From: Brevundimonas sp. Root608
Lineage (GTDB): Bacteria; Pseudomonadota; Alphaproteobacteria; Caulobacterales; Caulobacteraceae
Length of the DNA stretch: 64,000 nt
Reading direction: 5' to 3'
Assembly (NCBI RefSeq): GCF_001427825.1
Contig: NZ_LMGT01000007.1
Coordinates: 106,930-170,929 of the forward strand
The first letter of the stretch is position 1. Each line of letters starts with the position of its first letter. Under the pieces are notes generated by a model. The model saw nothing but the letters and a program-made list of their open reading frames with translations, had not been told where the DNA came from and searched no databases. The position numbers and the translations under genes were made by a program. Shown piece by piece: positions 43,798-52,140 of the stretch.

Positions 43798-45582
43798 GTG
43801 GTCCGGATAGGACGACTGCTGGGCAGGCGGGGGGGCCGAAACATGGCCCCGCCCCGATTCCGAGGCATCCGCTTCCGCCTCGGATCGGCCATGGCCGTCG
43901 CCCTGCTGCCGATCCTGATGCTGGGAGCCTTCCAGGCCCAGTCCGCCTTCCGGGCGCAGGATGTCGAGCGGCGCTCGGATCTGCAACTGGCCGCCGAACG
44001 CACCGCGGCCAACGCCAAATCCCATCTCGACAGCACCGGCGTGCTGCTTCAGGCCCTGCGGCCAGAGGCGCTGGAGGTGTTCTGCGAACCCCGCCTGACC
44101 GATCTGGTGGCGCGGCTCGAGAATCTCGACGGACTGGCGCGGCTGAGCGCGACCGGCGTCACCGCCTGCGCCTCGCGCGGCCTCAGCCAGACCGCGCCGG
44201 CCTGGCTGGCGCAGGCCCGCGACAGTCCCTGGTTTCTGAGGCTGAAGGGCGGGGAGGGTATGGTGCTGGCGCGGGCGCCCGCCGTCGCCGGCCGATCTCC
44301 GGGCCTGATCGTGGCCATCCGGCTGGAGCGACCCCTGGGCGCCTTCGACGGCGCCATGGTGGCTCTGATTCCCCTGACCAGCCTGCAGCCCGACGTTGAC
44401 GACCCGGCCCTTCCCGAAGGGTCGCAGGCGGCCCTGACCGACGGCGACGGGCGGCTGCTGACGGCCAGCGAGGCCGACGCTTTCATCCTGTCGGGCGGCG
44501 ACACCCTGACCGGCTGGGTCGGCCGCGCGCGCTCCGGCGCCTCCGCCATCTTCGAGGCCGACGACGCCCAGGGCCGCCATCGCGTCTACGCCGGCGCCGC
44601 CCTGGCCGGGCGCGACGTCTATGCGCTGCTGTCCGCACCCGCCCCCGGCCTGCTGTCCTGGGCCCGGCTGAACCCGGTCGGCGCCCTGATCGTGCCGTTG
44701 CTGGCCTGGTTCATCGCCTTCGGGGCGGTGATGCTGGTCAGCGAGCGGATCGTCATCCGCTGGCTGGATTATCTCGAGCGGATCGCCGCCATCTACGCCC
44801 GCGGGCGGTTCAATGTGCGGCCGCTGCAGGCCATGAACGCGCCGGCGGAGATCCGCGTGCTGGCCCGGACGCTCGACGAACTGGCCGAGTCCATCGTCGC
44901 CCGCGACAGCGCCCTGACCGCCTCGCTGGCCGAGAAGGACGCGCTGATGCGCGAGATCCATCACCGGGTGAAGAACAATCTGCAGATCATCTCGTCGCTG
45001 CTGTCGATGCAGCAGAGGGCCCTGACCGATCCGGCGTCCAAGGCCGCGGTGGGCGACACGCGCCAGCGTATCTCGGCCCTGGCCCTGATCTACCGCACCC
45101 TCTACCAGAGCGATGACCTGCGTTACGCCGACGCCCGCATCTTCCTGACCGAACTGGTCGGCCAGCTGGTGGCCAGCGAGTCCGGGCGAGGGATCCTGGT
45201 GACCTCGTCGGTCGAGGCCGATTCCCTGGTGGTCGATCCGGACAAGCTGGCGCCGCTGGCCCTGTGGCTGGTCGAGGCGGTGACCAACGCCCAGAAACAC
45301 GCTTTCGCCGGCCGGGGCGGCGACCTCAAGGTCCGCTTCCACGTCCGCGGCGACAAGAGCATTCTGGAGGTCCAGGACGACGGTCCGGGCGTCAGCGAGA
45401 CCTTCCGCGCCGGCGTCGGCCGCACCCTGATGGGCGCCTTCGCCAAACAGCTGAGGGGCGAGGTGGAGATGGTTCCCGCGCCCGGCGGCGGCACGATCGC
45501 GCGTCTGGTCTTCGCCACGCCGGAAGCCGTCGTGCCGACGGATCCGGCCGATCTTGGAACCGTAGCGGGGCCGCCACGTTGA
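43798..45582 (+). CDS. phyK: Stress-sensing HisKA_2 histidine kinase PhyK
   Basis: A 594-residue membrane kinase. A transmembrane helix near 30-45 and another at about 291-315 flank a periplasmic sensor domain; a HAMP-like segment follows, then the HisKA_2 dimerisation region with H388/H389 in REIHHRVKNNLQ and an HATPase domain (VEAVTNAQKHAF, DDGPGV). This kinase type phosphorylates PhyR. The start used is GTG at 43798, four bases after ecfG; an ATG at 43843 is an alternative. The last codon contains the -10 element of the next EcfG promoter. Confidence 0.9.
   Translation: MVRIGRLLGRRGGRNMAPPRFRGIRFRLGSAMAVALLPILMLGAFQAQSAFRAQDVERRSDLQLAAERTAANAKSHLDSTGVLLQALRPEALEVFCEPRLTDLVARLENLDGLARLSATGVTACASRGLSQTAPAWLAQARDSPWFLRLKGGEGMVLARAPAVAGRSPGLIVAIRLERPLGAFDGAMVALIPLTSLQPDVDDPALPEGSQAALTDGDGRLLTASEADAFILSGGDTLTGWVGRARSGASAIFEADDAQGRHRVYAGAALAGRDVYALLSAPAPGLLSWARLNPVGALIVPLLAWFIAFGAVMLVSERIVIRWLDYLERIAAIYARGRFNVRPLQAMNAPAEIRVLARTLDELAESIVARDSALTASLAEKDALMREIHHRVKNNLQIISSLLSMQQRALTDPASKAAVGDTRQRISALALIYRTLYQSDDLRYADARIFLTELVGQLVASESGRGILVTSSVEADSLVVDPDKLAPLALWLVEAVTNAQKHAFAGRGGDLKVRFHVRGDKSILEVQDDGPGVSETFRAGVGRTLMGAFAKQLRGEVEMVPAPGGGTIARLVFATPEAVVPTDPADLGTVAGPPR
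45556..45580 (+). promoter_or_regulatory. EcfG promoter of the entericidin-like gene
   Basis: GGAAC (45556-45560) and CGTT (45577-45580) are separated by 16 bases. The site lies inside the 3' end of phyK, 41 bases before the small lipoprotein ATG. Confidence 0.82.
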
Positions 45583-45620
45583 TACGGCAGACGCCTCCCC
45601 GGCCTCACGGAGTTTTTCCC

Positions 45621-45758
45621 ATGCGCAAGCTGTTCGTCCTGTTCGCCGCCGCCGCCGCCCTGACCACCGCGGCCTGCAACACCGTTTCGGGCGTGGGCCG
45701 TGACGCCTCGGCCGCCGGCACCGCCGTCGCCAACTGTGCGGACGGCAAGACCTGCTGA
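45621..45758 (+). CDS. Entericidin A/B-like small lipoprotein
   Basis: A 45-residue lipoprotein too short for most gene finders. The signal peptide ends in TTAAC, with the lipidated cysteine at about residue 19, and the mature part NTVSGVGRDASAAGTAVANC is the entericidin (EcnAB) pattern of small stress-inducible envelope lipoproteins. GGAG at 45609-45612 gives a good ribosome site. An EcfG promoter precedes it and a hairpin terminator follows, so it belongs to the general stress regulon. Confidence 0.86.
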   Translation: MRKLFVLFAAAAALTTAACNTVSGVGRDASAAGTAVANCADGKTC

Positions 45759-45834
45759 TTTAGACCGGCGGTCAATCGCCGACGTTTCAGTTCCCGACCG
45801 CGCTTCCCCCCCGACCCGCGGATCGGTTGAAGAG

Positions 45835-45870
45835 AGCCCGTCAGCATCCCCCCGCTGGCGGGCTTTCGCT
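45835..45870 (+). terminator. Intrinsic terminator after the entericidin-like gene
   Basis: AGCCCGTCAGC (45835-45845) pairs with GCTGGCGGGCT (45854-45864), 10 of 11 positions, over an 8-base loop, followed by TTCGCTT. The T-run is weak. Confidence 0.65.
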
Positions 45871-45979
45871 TGTCCGGGCCCCGCGCGGAGCGTGGGCTAT
45901 TTGCGCGCCGGCCGCGGGCGTCTAGCATCCCCGCACAGGCGTCCGCAGAGACGCCGGATCGAAATGCGGGGAGCGATCG

Positions 45980-47638
45980 ATGACGGATGCGACGGAGGCC
46001 CGGGCGGAACCGGGCCTGAAGACGGTGGTGGTCGCTTCGGCGGCGGGGACCGCGTTCGAATGGTATGACTTCTTCGTCTTCGGTTCGCTGACCACCATCA
46101 TCGCCCGGCATTTCTTCGCCGACGCCGGCGAGACCGTCGCCTACATCATGGCCCTGCTGACCTTCGGTCTCGGCTTCGTGGTGCGACCCCTGGGCGCTCT
46201 GGTGTTCGGCTGGTTCGGCGACCGCACGGGGCGCAAGACCACCTTCCTCGTCACCATCACCCTGATGGGTCTGGCGACGGTGGCCATCGGTCTGTTGCCG
46301 GACTACGGCCAGATCGGCCTGGCGGCCCCGATCCTGCTGCTGATCATGCGGATGCTGCAGGGCTTCGCCCTGGGCGGGGAGTACGGCGGAGCGGCCATTT
46401 ATGTGGCCGAGCACTCGCCGCAGAAGAAGCGCGGCCTGCTGACCGGCTGGATCCAGACGACGGCCGCCTTCGGCCTGATCGGAGCGCTGTCGGTCATCCT
46501 GATCACCCGCAGGATCGTGGGCGTCGAGGCCTTCGACGAATGGGGCTGGCGCATCCCCTTCCTGCTGTCGGCCCTGCTGCTGGCCGTCTCCCTGTGGATC
46601 CGGCTGAGGCTCAACGAAAGCCCCGCCTACCGGCGCATGGAGGCCGAGGCGTCGGACAGCGATCACCGCGCGCCTTACAAGGAGGCCTTCTTCCAGTGGG
46701 GCAACGGCCGGTTCGTGCTGATCGCCCTGTTCGGCATCATGATCGCCCAGGGGGCGGTCTGGTACTGCGGCTATTTCTACACCCGCTTCTTCATGGAGCG
46801 GGTGCTGAAGGTCGACACCAACACCGTCGACCAGCTGGTGCTGGCCGTGACGGTGGCCTCGGCCGGCCTGTATGTCTTCTTCGGCTGGCTGTCGGACAGG
46901 CTCGGGCGCAAGCCGGTGATGCTGTTCGGCATGATACTGGCCCTGGTCGCCTTCTTCCCCGGCTTCCACGCCCTGACCCGCGCCGCCAATCCGGCCCTGG
47001 CCGAGGCCCAGGCCTCGGCGCCGGTGACGGTGATCGCCGATCCGGCGACCTGCGCCCTGCAGTTCGATCCGATCGGCAAGGCGGCGTTCGCCAGTTCCTG
47101 CGACATCGCCAAGAGCGTCCTGTCCAACGCCGGCGTCTCCTACGGCAACGCCGCGGCGATCGCCGGTTCGGTCGCCAGCGTCCGCATCGGCGCAACCGAG
47201 GTGGCTTCGGTCGAGGGCGGGGGCCTGAATCCCGCGGACCTGAAAGCGGCGCGCGCCGGGGTCGAGACCCGGATCAAGGCGGCCCTGGCCGAGGCTGGCT
47301 ATCCGGCGAAGGCGGATCCGGCGCGCATCAACATGCCGCTGGTGTTCGGCATCCTGATGATCTTCATGGTCGCGGCCACGGCCCTTTACGGACCGCAGGC
47401 GGCGGCGCTGGTGGAGCTGTTCCCGACCCGGGTGCGCTACACGGCGATGAGCCTGCCCTACAACATCGGCACGGGCTGGGTGGGCGGCCTGCTGCCGGCC
47501 GCCAGCTTCGCCCTGGTGGCCTGGTCGGGTAACATCTATTTCGGCCTGTGGTACTCGGTCGGCTTCACCGTCGTGGCGGTGATCGTCAGCCTGCTGTGGC
47601 TGCCCGAGACCCGGGGACGCGACCTCGACAGGATCTAG
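45980..47638 (+). CDS. MFS transporter, metabolite:H+ symporter (ProP/KgtP-like) with periplasmic insert
   Basis: A 552-residue member of the MHS branch of the major facilitator superfamily. The signature FGWFGDRTGRK follows helix 2, RMLQGFALGGEYGGAAIYVAEH marks helix 4, and SDRLGRKPVM follows helix 8. Members import organic acids, betaines or osmolytes with protons. Unlike most, it has an extra ~115-residue periplasmic segment between helices 9 and 10 (about 334-450) with two cysteines (C358, C374) that could form a disulfide. No EcfG box precedes it. Substrate unknown. Confidence 0.86.
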   Translation: MTDATEARAEPGLKTVVVASAAGTAFEWYDFFVFGSLTTIIARHFFADAGETVAYIMALLTFGLGFVVRPLGALVFGWFGDRTGRKTTFLVTITLMGLATVAIGLLPDYGQIGLAAPILLLIMRMLQGFALGGEYGGAAIYVAEHSPQKKRGLLTGWIQTTAAFGLIGALSVILITRRIVGVEAFDEWGWRIPFLLSALLLAVSLWIRLRLNESPAYRRMEAEASDSDHRAPYKEAFFQWGNGRFVLIALFGIMIAQGAVWYCGYFYTRFFMERVLKVDTNTVDQLVLAVTVASAGLYVFFGWLSDRLGRKPVMLFGMILALVAFFPGFHALTRAANPALAEAQASAPVTVIADPATCALQFDPIGKAAFASSCDIAKSVLSNAGVSYGNAAAIAGSVASVRIGATEVASVEGGGLNPADLKAARAGVETRIKAALAEAGYPAKADPARINMPLVFGILMIFMVAATALYGPQAAALVELFPTRVRYTAMSLPYNIGTGWVGGLLPAASFALVAWSGNIYFGLWYSVGFTVVAVIVSLLWLPETRGRDLDRI

Positions 47639-47645
47639 ACCCGGG

Positions 47646-48263
47646 TCAGCCGCCGTAGCCCCGGCCGCCGCCGCCGAAGCCGCCGCGCGAGACGACGGTG
47701 GTGCGGCTCTGCACCCGCGCCGGGGCCTGCCGCGCCGCGGGCGTATGCTCCCGGGCGTTGGTGACCATCCGCCCGGTGCGATAGTCGCGGGACAGATAGC
47801 CGCCGCCATAGCCGTTGGAGTATTGGCCCTCGCGGTCCCGATACAGCGGACCGCCGCCGCGATAGCCGCCGCCGCTCATCAGCTGGCCGATGATGAAGCC
47901 GGTCGCCAGCGGGCCGAAGAAGGAGCCTCCGCCCGTGTTCAGCGGCCGGCACTGCTCCGGCCCCCACTGTCCCTCGCATTCCTCGCGGGTGGCGTATCGG
48001 GGGGCGGTCTCGGCCGCCTGCTGGCCCGCCACGTTTGAGGCCACGACGCATTCCTCGTCGGGAATATCGTCGGCCGCGCGGCATTCGTCGAGCGACGTAT
48101 AGGCCAGGGCGGGAACGGCCGGCTCTGCCGGCAGGCTCGATCCGGGCGAGCCGCAGGCCGCCATGGAGAAGCTGACGGTGGCCATCAGGCTGGTCACCTG
48201 GAGCGACCGCGACCGCTTGAGCCGGCGCATGGTGGTGGTCTGGGGCAGGGTGTCGTCGGTCAT
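47646..48263 (-). CDS. DUF1190 family lipoprotein (YjfM/YgiB-like)
   Basis: A 205-residue lipoprotein. A twin-arginine-free signal peptide after a short polar lead ends in MAAC (C37). The mature part has two pairs of cysteines (DECRAADDIPDEEC, REECEGQWGPEQC) in the DUF1190 spacing and a Gly/Tyr/Arg-rich low-complexity tail. E. coli relatives are YjfM and YgiB, which accompany glutathionylspermidine-synthase-like ATP-grasp proteins. It is the last gene of the minus-strand yjfK-L-M unit, eight bases after the DUF350 gene, and converges on the MFS gene. Confidence 0.88.
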   Translation of the reverse strand: MTDDTLPQTTTMRRLKRSRSLQVTSLMATVSFSMAACGSPGSSLPAEPAVPALAYTSLDECRAADDIPDEECVVASNVAGQQAAETAPRYATREECEGQWGPEQCRPLNTGGGSFFGPLATGFIIGQLMSGGGYRGGGPLYRDREGQYSNGYGGGYLSRDYRTGRMVTNAREHTPAARQAPARVQSRTTVVSRGGFGGGGRGYGG

Positions 48264-48271
48264 GATGCGCC

Positions 48272-48685
48272 TCAGGCCGTCATGCAGGCGGCGTTAAGCA
48301 GGCCGACGCCGATGGAGATGGAAGCCAGGTAGATGCCCGCCGCGATTTCACCCGCCTCGATGCGAGCCGCCAGCGCCTTGTAGAGGACCCGGCTGACGAC
48401 GATGAAGGCGATGATCTGGATCACGCCCGCCAGCAGGGCCCAGGCCGCGAACTCCGGCAGGCTGACCGTCTGCGACAGGGCCGACGCCAGCGGCAGGACA
48501 TAGCCGATCAACGCCCCGCCCAGCGCGATGGCGGCGGCCGCGTTGCCCTGACGGATCAGATCCCGCTCATGATAGGGCGTCACCAGCTGGTAGAGGAATT
48601 TGAAGGCGCCGAAGAAGAGCACCGCCGCGGCGAAGGCGATGACGAACGAGATCGCCCCTTGCTGAAACCCGAACCAGTCAAACAT
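48272..48685 (-). CDS. DUF350 membrane protein (YjfL-like)
   Basis: A 137-residue integral membrane protein with four predicted helices arranged as two repeats, typical of DUF350: FKFLYQLVTPYHERDLIRQGNAAAAIALGGALIGY includes the charged intramembrane-flanking segment. E. coli YjfL is the same size. The function is unknown; the family co-occurs with PspA-like and ATP-grasp peptide-ligase genes. It is 19 bases downstream of the DUF2491 gene and eight bases upstream of the DUF1190 gene, one operon. Confidence 0.9.
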   Translation of the reverse strand: MFDWFGFQQGAISFVIAFAAAVLFFGAFKFLYQLVTPYHERDLIRQGNAAAAIALGGALIGYVLPLASALSQTVSLPEFAAWALLAGVIQIIAFIVVSRVLYKALAARIEAGEIAAGIYLASISIGVGLLNAACMTA

Positions 48686-48704
48686 CGTCTATCTCCCATG
48701 CGCC

Positions 48705-49352
48705 TCAGGCGCGGAACTCGGCCATTTCCAGCGGAATGCCGATCATGATTTCGTGGCTGACGTCGCCGCCCTCGGGCTCCTGCTCGAGCGCGAGCATCAG
48801 TTCGCGCCCGGCCCCCAGGTCCCGCGCGTACAGCATGCAGGTCTGGAAGATTTTCGCATAGGGGGCCGTCCCGGCCCGGTCGTCGTAGATCGTCTCCCAC
48901 AGGGTGACCGGAGGCTGGCGATCCTCGCTGTCGGCGAACCAGAAGCGCGGATACTCGGGCAGACCCTCGGGCGCGCCCCTGAAGCGCGGTTCCGAGAGCC
49001 GGTCGCGCCACAGCCGGCGCTCGCGTTCGCCCGGCGGATAGGCCGAGGACCAGGGCGTGAACAGGCTGAAATCGTAGGACGATGCGCCGGCCGCATCATC
49101 GCTCATGGCCTGAAGCATGACGTGGTCGTCGGTGTAGAAGCGGTGCACGAAGGTCCCGCCGTCGAGCGCCACCACCCCCTGGGCGGTGATCTCCAGCGCG
49201 TCGCGGTCCAGGGTGAAATGCGTCTCATCGCCCAGGCGCCGCCAGGCCAGGGGGTCCAGCGCCACCGTCCGGCCCACGGTGATGTTGCGCACCTCGGCCA
49301 GAGCCGCCGCCGGCGGGAGACTGTCTCTTGAACCGAAGAGGCGTTTGAACAT
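48705..49352 (-). CDS. DUF2491 family protein (YjfK-like)
   Basis: A 215-residue soluble protein, equal in size to E. coli YjfK (DUF2491). Conserved parts include VRNITVGRTVALDPLAWRRL, FTLDRDALEITAQGVV, FYTDDHVMLQAM and ETIYDDRAG. No catalytic motif is apparent and the function is unknown. It is the first gene of the minus-strand half of the yjf cluster; its start lies 140 bases from the divergent DUF2170 gene. Confidence 0.88.
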   Translation of the reverse strand: MFKRLFGSRDSLPPAAALAEVRNITVGRTVALDPLAWRRLGDETHFTLDRDALEITAQGVVALDGGTFVHRFYTDDHVMLQAMSDDAAGASSYDFSLFTPWSSAYPPGERERRLWRDRLSEPRFRGAPEGLPEYPRFWFADSEDRQPPVTLWETIYDDRAGTAPYAKIFQTCMLYARDLGAGRELMLALEQEPEGGDVSHEIMIGIPLEMAEFRA

Positions 49353-49474
49353 CGCGACAGTCTAGCCCGCCAGCACCGCGGCAGCGAGCCGGCCCGCGGC
49401 GACGAAGGGCGGCTGGCCGCCGCCCGGATAGGCCAAGCTCTTCGCAGAGCGCTGGCCAAAGTCAAGCGTTCCTG

Positions 49475-49500
49475 TTACGCGTTACATGAAACATGCGTAA
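49475..49500. promoter_or_regulatory. Candidate operator at the divergent yjfK/yjfI promoter
   Basis: TTACGC (49475-49480) and GCGTAA (49495-49500) are exact inverted copies. GTTAC also occurs twice in tandem (49474-49485 region). The right arm overlaps the ATG of the DUF2170 gene, so a bound protein could block both promoter and ribosome. Confidence 0.4.
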
Positions 49501-50176
49501 TCCAGCCCCTCGCCCCTTGCCCTCGGCCAACGAACGTATACGTGCTTGGCGCAAGGCCCGGCGCGAGGCGGGCATGGTCAAGCTGGAGTTCTGGGTGCCG
49601 GACACCGCCAGGGACGATGTGAGGGCGGCGGTCCACGCCATCGTCACCGAGTCCACGCGCGGACCTGATCTTGTCCGGCGGCCGCGTCGAAACCTCTTTC
49701 CCGATCCTTCTGGAGCAACCCACACCATGGACGCCGTGATCGAAACCGCCTGGACCGTCCCCGCCATCAAGGCCGCGCTGGACGCCTCCGAGCTTGTCCG
49801 CGAGGGTGAGATGACCAGCCGCGTGCTGGAAGGCGCCGAGCCCGTGCTGCTGGTCACCATGCATGAGTATGGCGACCTGCCGATCTATCTGAGCGTCGGC
49901 GGGGCTCAGATCGTCTGCTCCGTCCTGTTGTGGCCGGTGGCCGAGCAGGAGGACCGGCACGCCTTCAACGAATTCCTGCTGAAGGCCCAGCGGATCGTGC
50001 CCCTGTCCAACTTCGCCATCACCAGGGTGAACGAGGAGGATGTCTACGAACTGATGGGCGAACTGTCGTGCAAGACGACGCTTCAGACCATACTGATCGA
50101 GTTGCGGACCCTCGGCGAGAACGCCATCGACGCGACCCAGCTGCGTGAAACCTTCGGCGCCGAAGCGGCGGCCTGA
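49493..50176 (+). CDS. DUF2170 family protein (YjfI-like) with basic N-terminal extension
   Basis: A 227-residue protein. The last ~150 residues (from MDAVIETAWTVPAIKAAL) match DUF2170/YjfI, including VLLVTMHEYGDLPIYLSVGGAQIVCSVLL (in part) and INEEDVYELMGELS-like sequence. E. coli YjfI is only about 133 residues; here about 78 residues precede the domain, with ANERIRAWRKARREAGMVKLEFWVP, a basic helix and strand that could be a ribbon-helix-helix-like DNA-binding unit. That is inference. An internal ATG at 49728 would yield the short form. First gene of the plus-strand unit with pspA. Confidence 0.82.
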   Translation: MRNPAPRPLPSANERIRAWRKARREAGMVKLEFWVPDTARDDVRAAVHAIVTESTRGPDLVRRPRRNLFPDPSGATHTMDAVIETAWTVPAIKAALDASELVREGEMTSRVLEGAEPVLLVTMHEYGDLPIYLSVGGAQIVCSVLLWPVAEQEDRHAFNEFLLKAQRIVPLSNFAITRVNEEDVYELMGELSCKTTLQTILIELRTLGENAIDATQLRETFGAEAAA

Positions 50177-50197
50177 TCCCCGGAACGGAGACCTGCC

Positions 50198-50941
50198 ATG
50201 TCCATGCTCGCCAAACTGTCCGCCCTGTTCCGCGGCACGGCCCACGACACCGCCCAGTCGGTGGTCGACGCCAACGCCCTGAAGATCCTCGATCAGGAGA
50301 TCCGCGACGCCGACAACAACCAGGGCAAGGCCCGGGACGACCTGGCGGGCCTGGTGGCGCGCCGGCGGATGGCCGAAACCGAGCTGAAGAGCTTCCAGGA
50401 CCAGATCTCCAAATATGAGAACTCGGCCCGCACCGCCCTGGACCGCGGTCAGAACGATCTGGCGCTGGAAGTCGCCGGCCGGATCGCCGAGCTGGAAACC
50501 GAGATCGGCAACCGCGGGCCGCTGATCGAGAACATGAAGGCGGCCGAGGTTCGCCTGCGCACGGCCATCGCCACGACCGACCAGAAGATCGAGACCCTGC
50601 GCCGCGAGATCGACATCGTGAAGGTCAACGATTCCGTCCAGAAGGCCCAGACCTCGGTCGCCCTGCAGTCGGCCGGCGCCCAGTCGCGCATCGGCTCGGC
50701 GGCGGACAGCCTGCAGCGCATCAAGCAGCGCCAGGCGGTCAACGAGGAGAAGCTGATCGCGGGCCAGGAGCTGGAGGACAGGCGCACCGGCGCCGACCTC
50801 GACGCCAAGCTGAAGGCCGCGGGCATCCTGCCGGGGCAGAGCTCGGCCAACGACGTCCTCGCCCGGCTGACCGCGCGCGAGATCAAGGTGGTGACGCCGT
50901 TGATTGAACAGGGCGCGCCGGTGCACAAGGACCCCGCCTAG
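50198..50941 (+). CDS. PspA/IM30 family protein (YjfJ-like)
   Basis: A 247-residue ESCRT-III-like coiled-coil protein. It begins MLAKLSALFRGTAHDTA (amphipathic helix) and continues with long charged helices (about 25-180) such as DARNNQGKARDDLAGLVARR. PspA proteins bind stressed membranes and stabilise them; this one belongs to the YjfJ branch, not to the pspABC operon. It lies 21 bases after the DUF2170 gene and 28 bases before the ATP-grasp gene, so it probably acts with them at the membrane. Confidence 0.92.
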   Translation: MSMLAKLSALFRGTAHDTAQSVVDANALKILDQEIRDADNNQGKARDDLAGLVARRRMAETELKSFQDQISKYENSARTALDRGQNDLALEVAGRIAELETEIGNRGPLIENMKAAEVRLRTAIATTDQKIETLRREIDIVKVNDSVQKAQTSVALQSAGAQSRIGSAADSLQRIKQRQAVNEEKLIAGQELEDRRTGADLDAKLKAAGILPGQSSANDVLARLTAREIKVVTPLIEQGAPVHKDPA

Positions 50942-50969
50942 TCCCATCGGGGGAGGAATGGAGCCCCTC

Positions 50970-52130
50970 ATGGAACGCATAAGCCTCGAGCCGCGTCCCG
51001 ACTGGCAGGCCCGCGCGGAAGCCGTCGGCTTCACCTGGCATCACGACAGCGGCGAACGCTACTGGGACGAAACCGCGGCCTACGCCTTCTCGCTCGAGCA
51101 GATCGAGGAGGGGATAGAGGCGCCGACCGCCGAACTGCATCAGATGTGTCTGGACCTCGTCGCCGAGGCGGTGACGTCGGAACGGCTGATGGGCCTGCTC
51201 GAGATACCGGAGGGCTTGCGGGACTATGTCGCCGACAGCTGGAAGCGGGGCGAGCCGTCGCTGTATGGCCGGTTCGACTTCGCCTATGACGGCCGGGGCC
51301 CGGCCAAGCTGTACGAATACAACGCCGACACCCCGACCAGCGTGTTCGAGACCGCCGTGTTCCAGTGGCTCTGGCTGGAGGACCGCATCGCGGACGGAAC
51401 GCTGCCCGCCGAGGCCGACCAGTTCAACAGCCTGCACGAAAAGCTGGTCGCGCGGTTCCGGACGATCTTTCCCGACGGCGGCTTCGTGCATTTCTCGTCC
51501 GACGCCGATTTCGTCGAGGACCGGCAGACCGTGCGGTTCCTTGAGGACCTGGCGAAACAGGCCGGCCTGGACCCGAAATTCATCGCCATCGACCGGATCG
51601 GGCTGAACGCCGACGGCCGCTTCGTCGATGACGAGAACTGGCTGATCCAGGCCATGTTCAAACTGTATCCGTGGGAACATATGCTGCGGGACGACTATGC
51701 CGAGCCCTTGCCCGACGCCGACATCACGGTGCTGGAGCCGGCCTGGAAGGCGCTGCTGTCGAACAAGGGCATACTGCCGCTGCTGTGGGAGCGGCACCCC
51801 GGCCATCCCAATCTGCTGGAAAGCTGGTTCGAGAGCGATCCCGGCCATGAGGCCCTCGGCGCCGCATATGTGCGCAAGCCGCTGTTCTCGCGAGAGGGCG
51901 CCAATATCGCCATCGTCGAGGCGGGCGTCCGCGAGGAGGGCCTGGACGCCGGCTACGGCCAGGGCTCCCATATCCGCCAGGCCCTGCATGCTCCGCCCCG
52001 GTTCGACGGCCGCCATGTGATCGTCGGATCGTGGCTGGTCGGGGACGAACCCGCCGGCCTGGCCTTGAGGGAGGACGAAGGGAGGATCACCCGCAACACC
52101 TCCCGCTTCGTGCCGCATTTCATCCGCTGA
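50970..52130 (+). CDS. Glutathionylspermidine synthase-like ATP-grasp ligase (YjfC/YgiC-like)
   Basis: A 386-residue protein, the same length as E. coli YjfC. It carries the C-terminal ATP-grasp amide-ligase domain of glutathionylspermidine synthase without the amidase domain. Typical segments are RFDFAYDGRGPAKLYEYNADTPTS, VHFSSDADFVEDRQT, DDENWLIQAMFKLYPWEHML and FSREGANI. It probably forms a peptide or amide bond, but glutathionylspermidine itself has not been shown for YgiC/YjfC. The start at 50970 sits 13 bases after GGGAGG; an ATG at 50958 is too close to that site. Confidence 0.9.
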   Translation: MERISLEPRPDWQARAEAVGFTWHHDSGERYWDETAAYAFSLEQIEEGIEAPTAELHQMCLDLVAEAVTSERLMGLLEIPEGLRDYVADSWKRGEPSLYGRFDFAYDGRGPAKLYEYNADTPTSVFETAVFQWLWLEDRIADGTLPAEADQFNSLHEKLVARFRTIFPDGGFVHFSSDADFVEDRQTVRFLEDLAKQAGLDPKFIAIDRIGLNADGRFVDDENWLIQAMFKLYPWEHMLRDDYAEPLPDADITVLEPAWKALLSNKGILPLLWERHPGHPNLLESWFESDPGHEALGAAYVRKPLFSREGANIAIVEAGVREEGLDAGYGQGSHIRQALHAPPRFDGRHVIVGSWLVGDEPAGLALREDEGRITRNTSRFVPHFIR

Positions 52131-52140
52131 GGAGAGATCG

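Noticed and set aside
45605..47809. A 734-residue minus-strand frame opposite the MHS transporter
   Set aside because: Antisense shadow; it also covers the entericidin gene and its terminator.
50974..51000. GGAAC-N17-CGTC near the start of the ATP-grasp gene
   Set aside because: It lies inside the coding region and has a mismatched -10, so it is probably chance.
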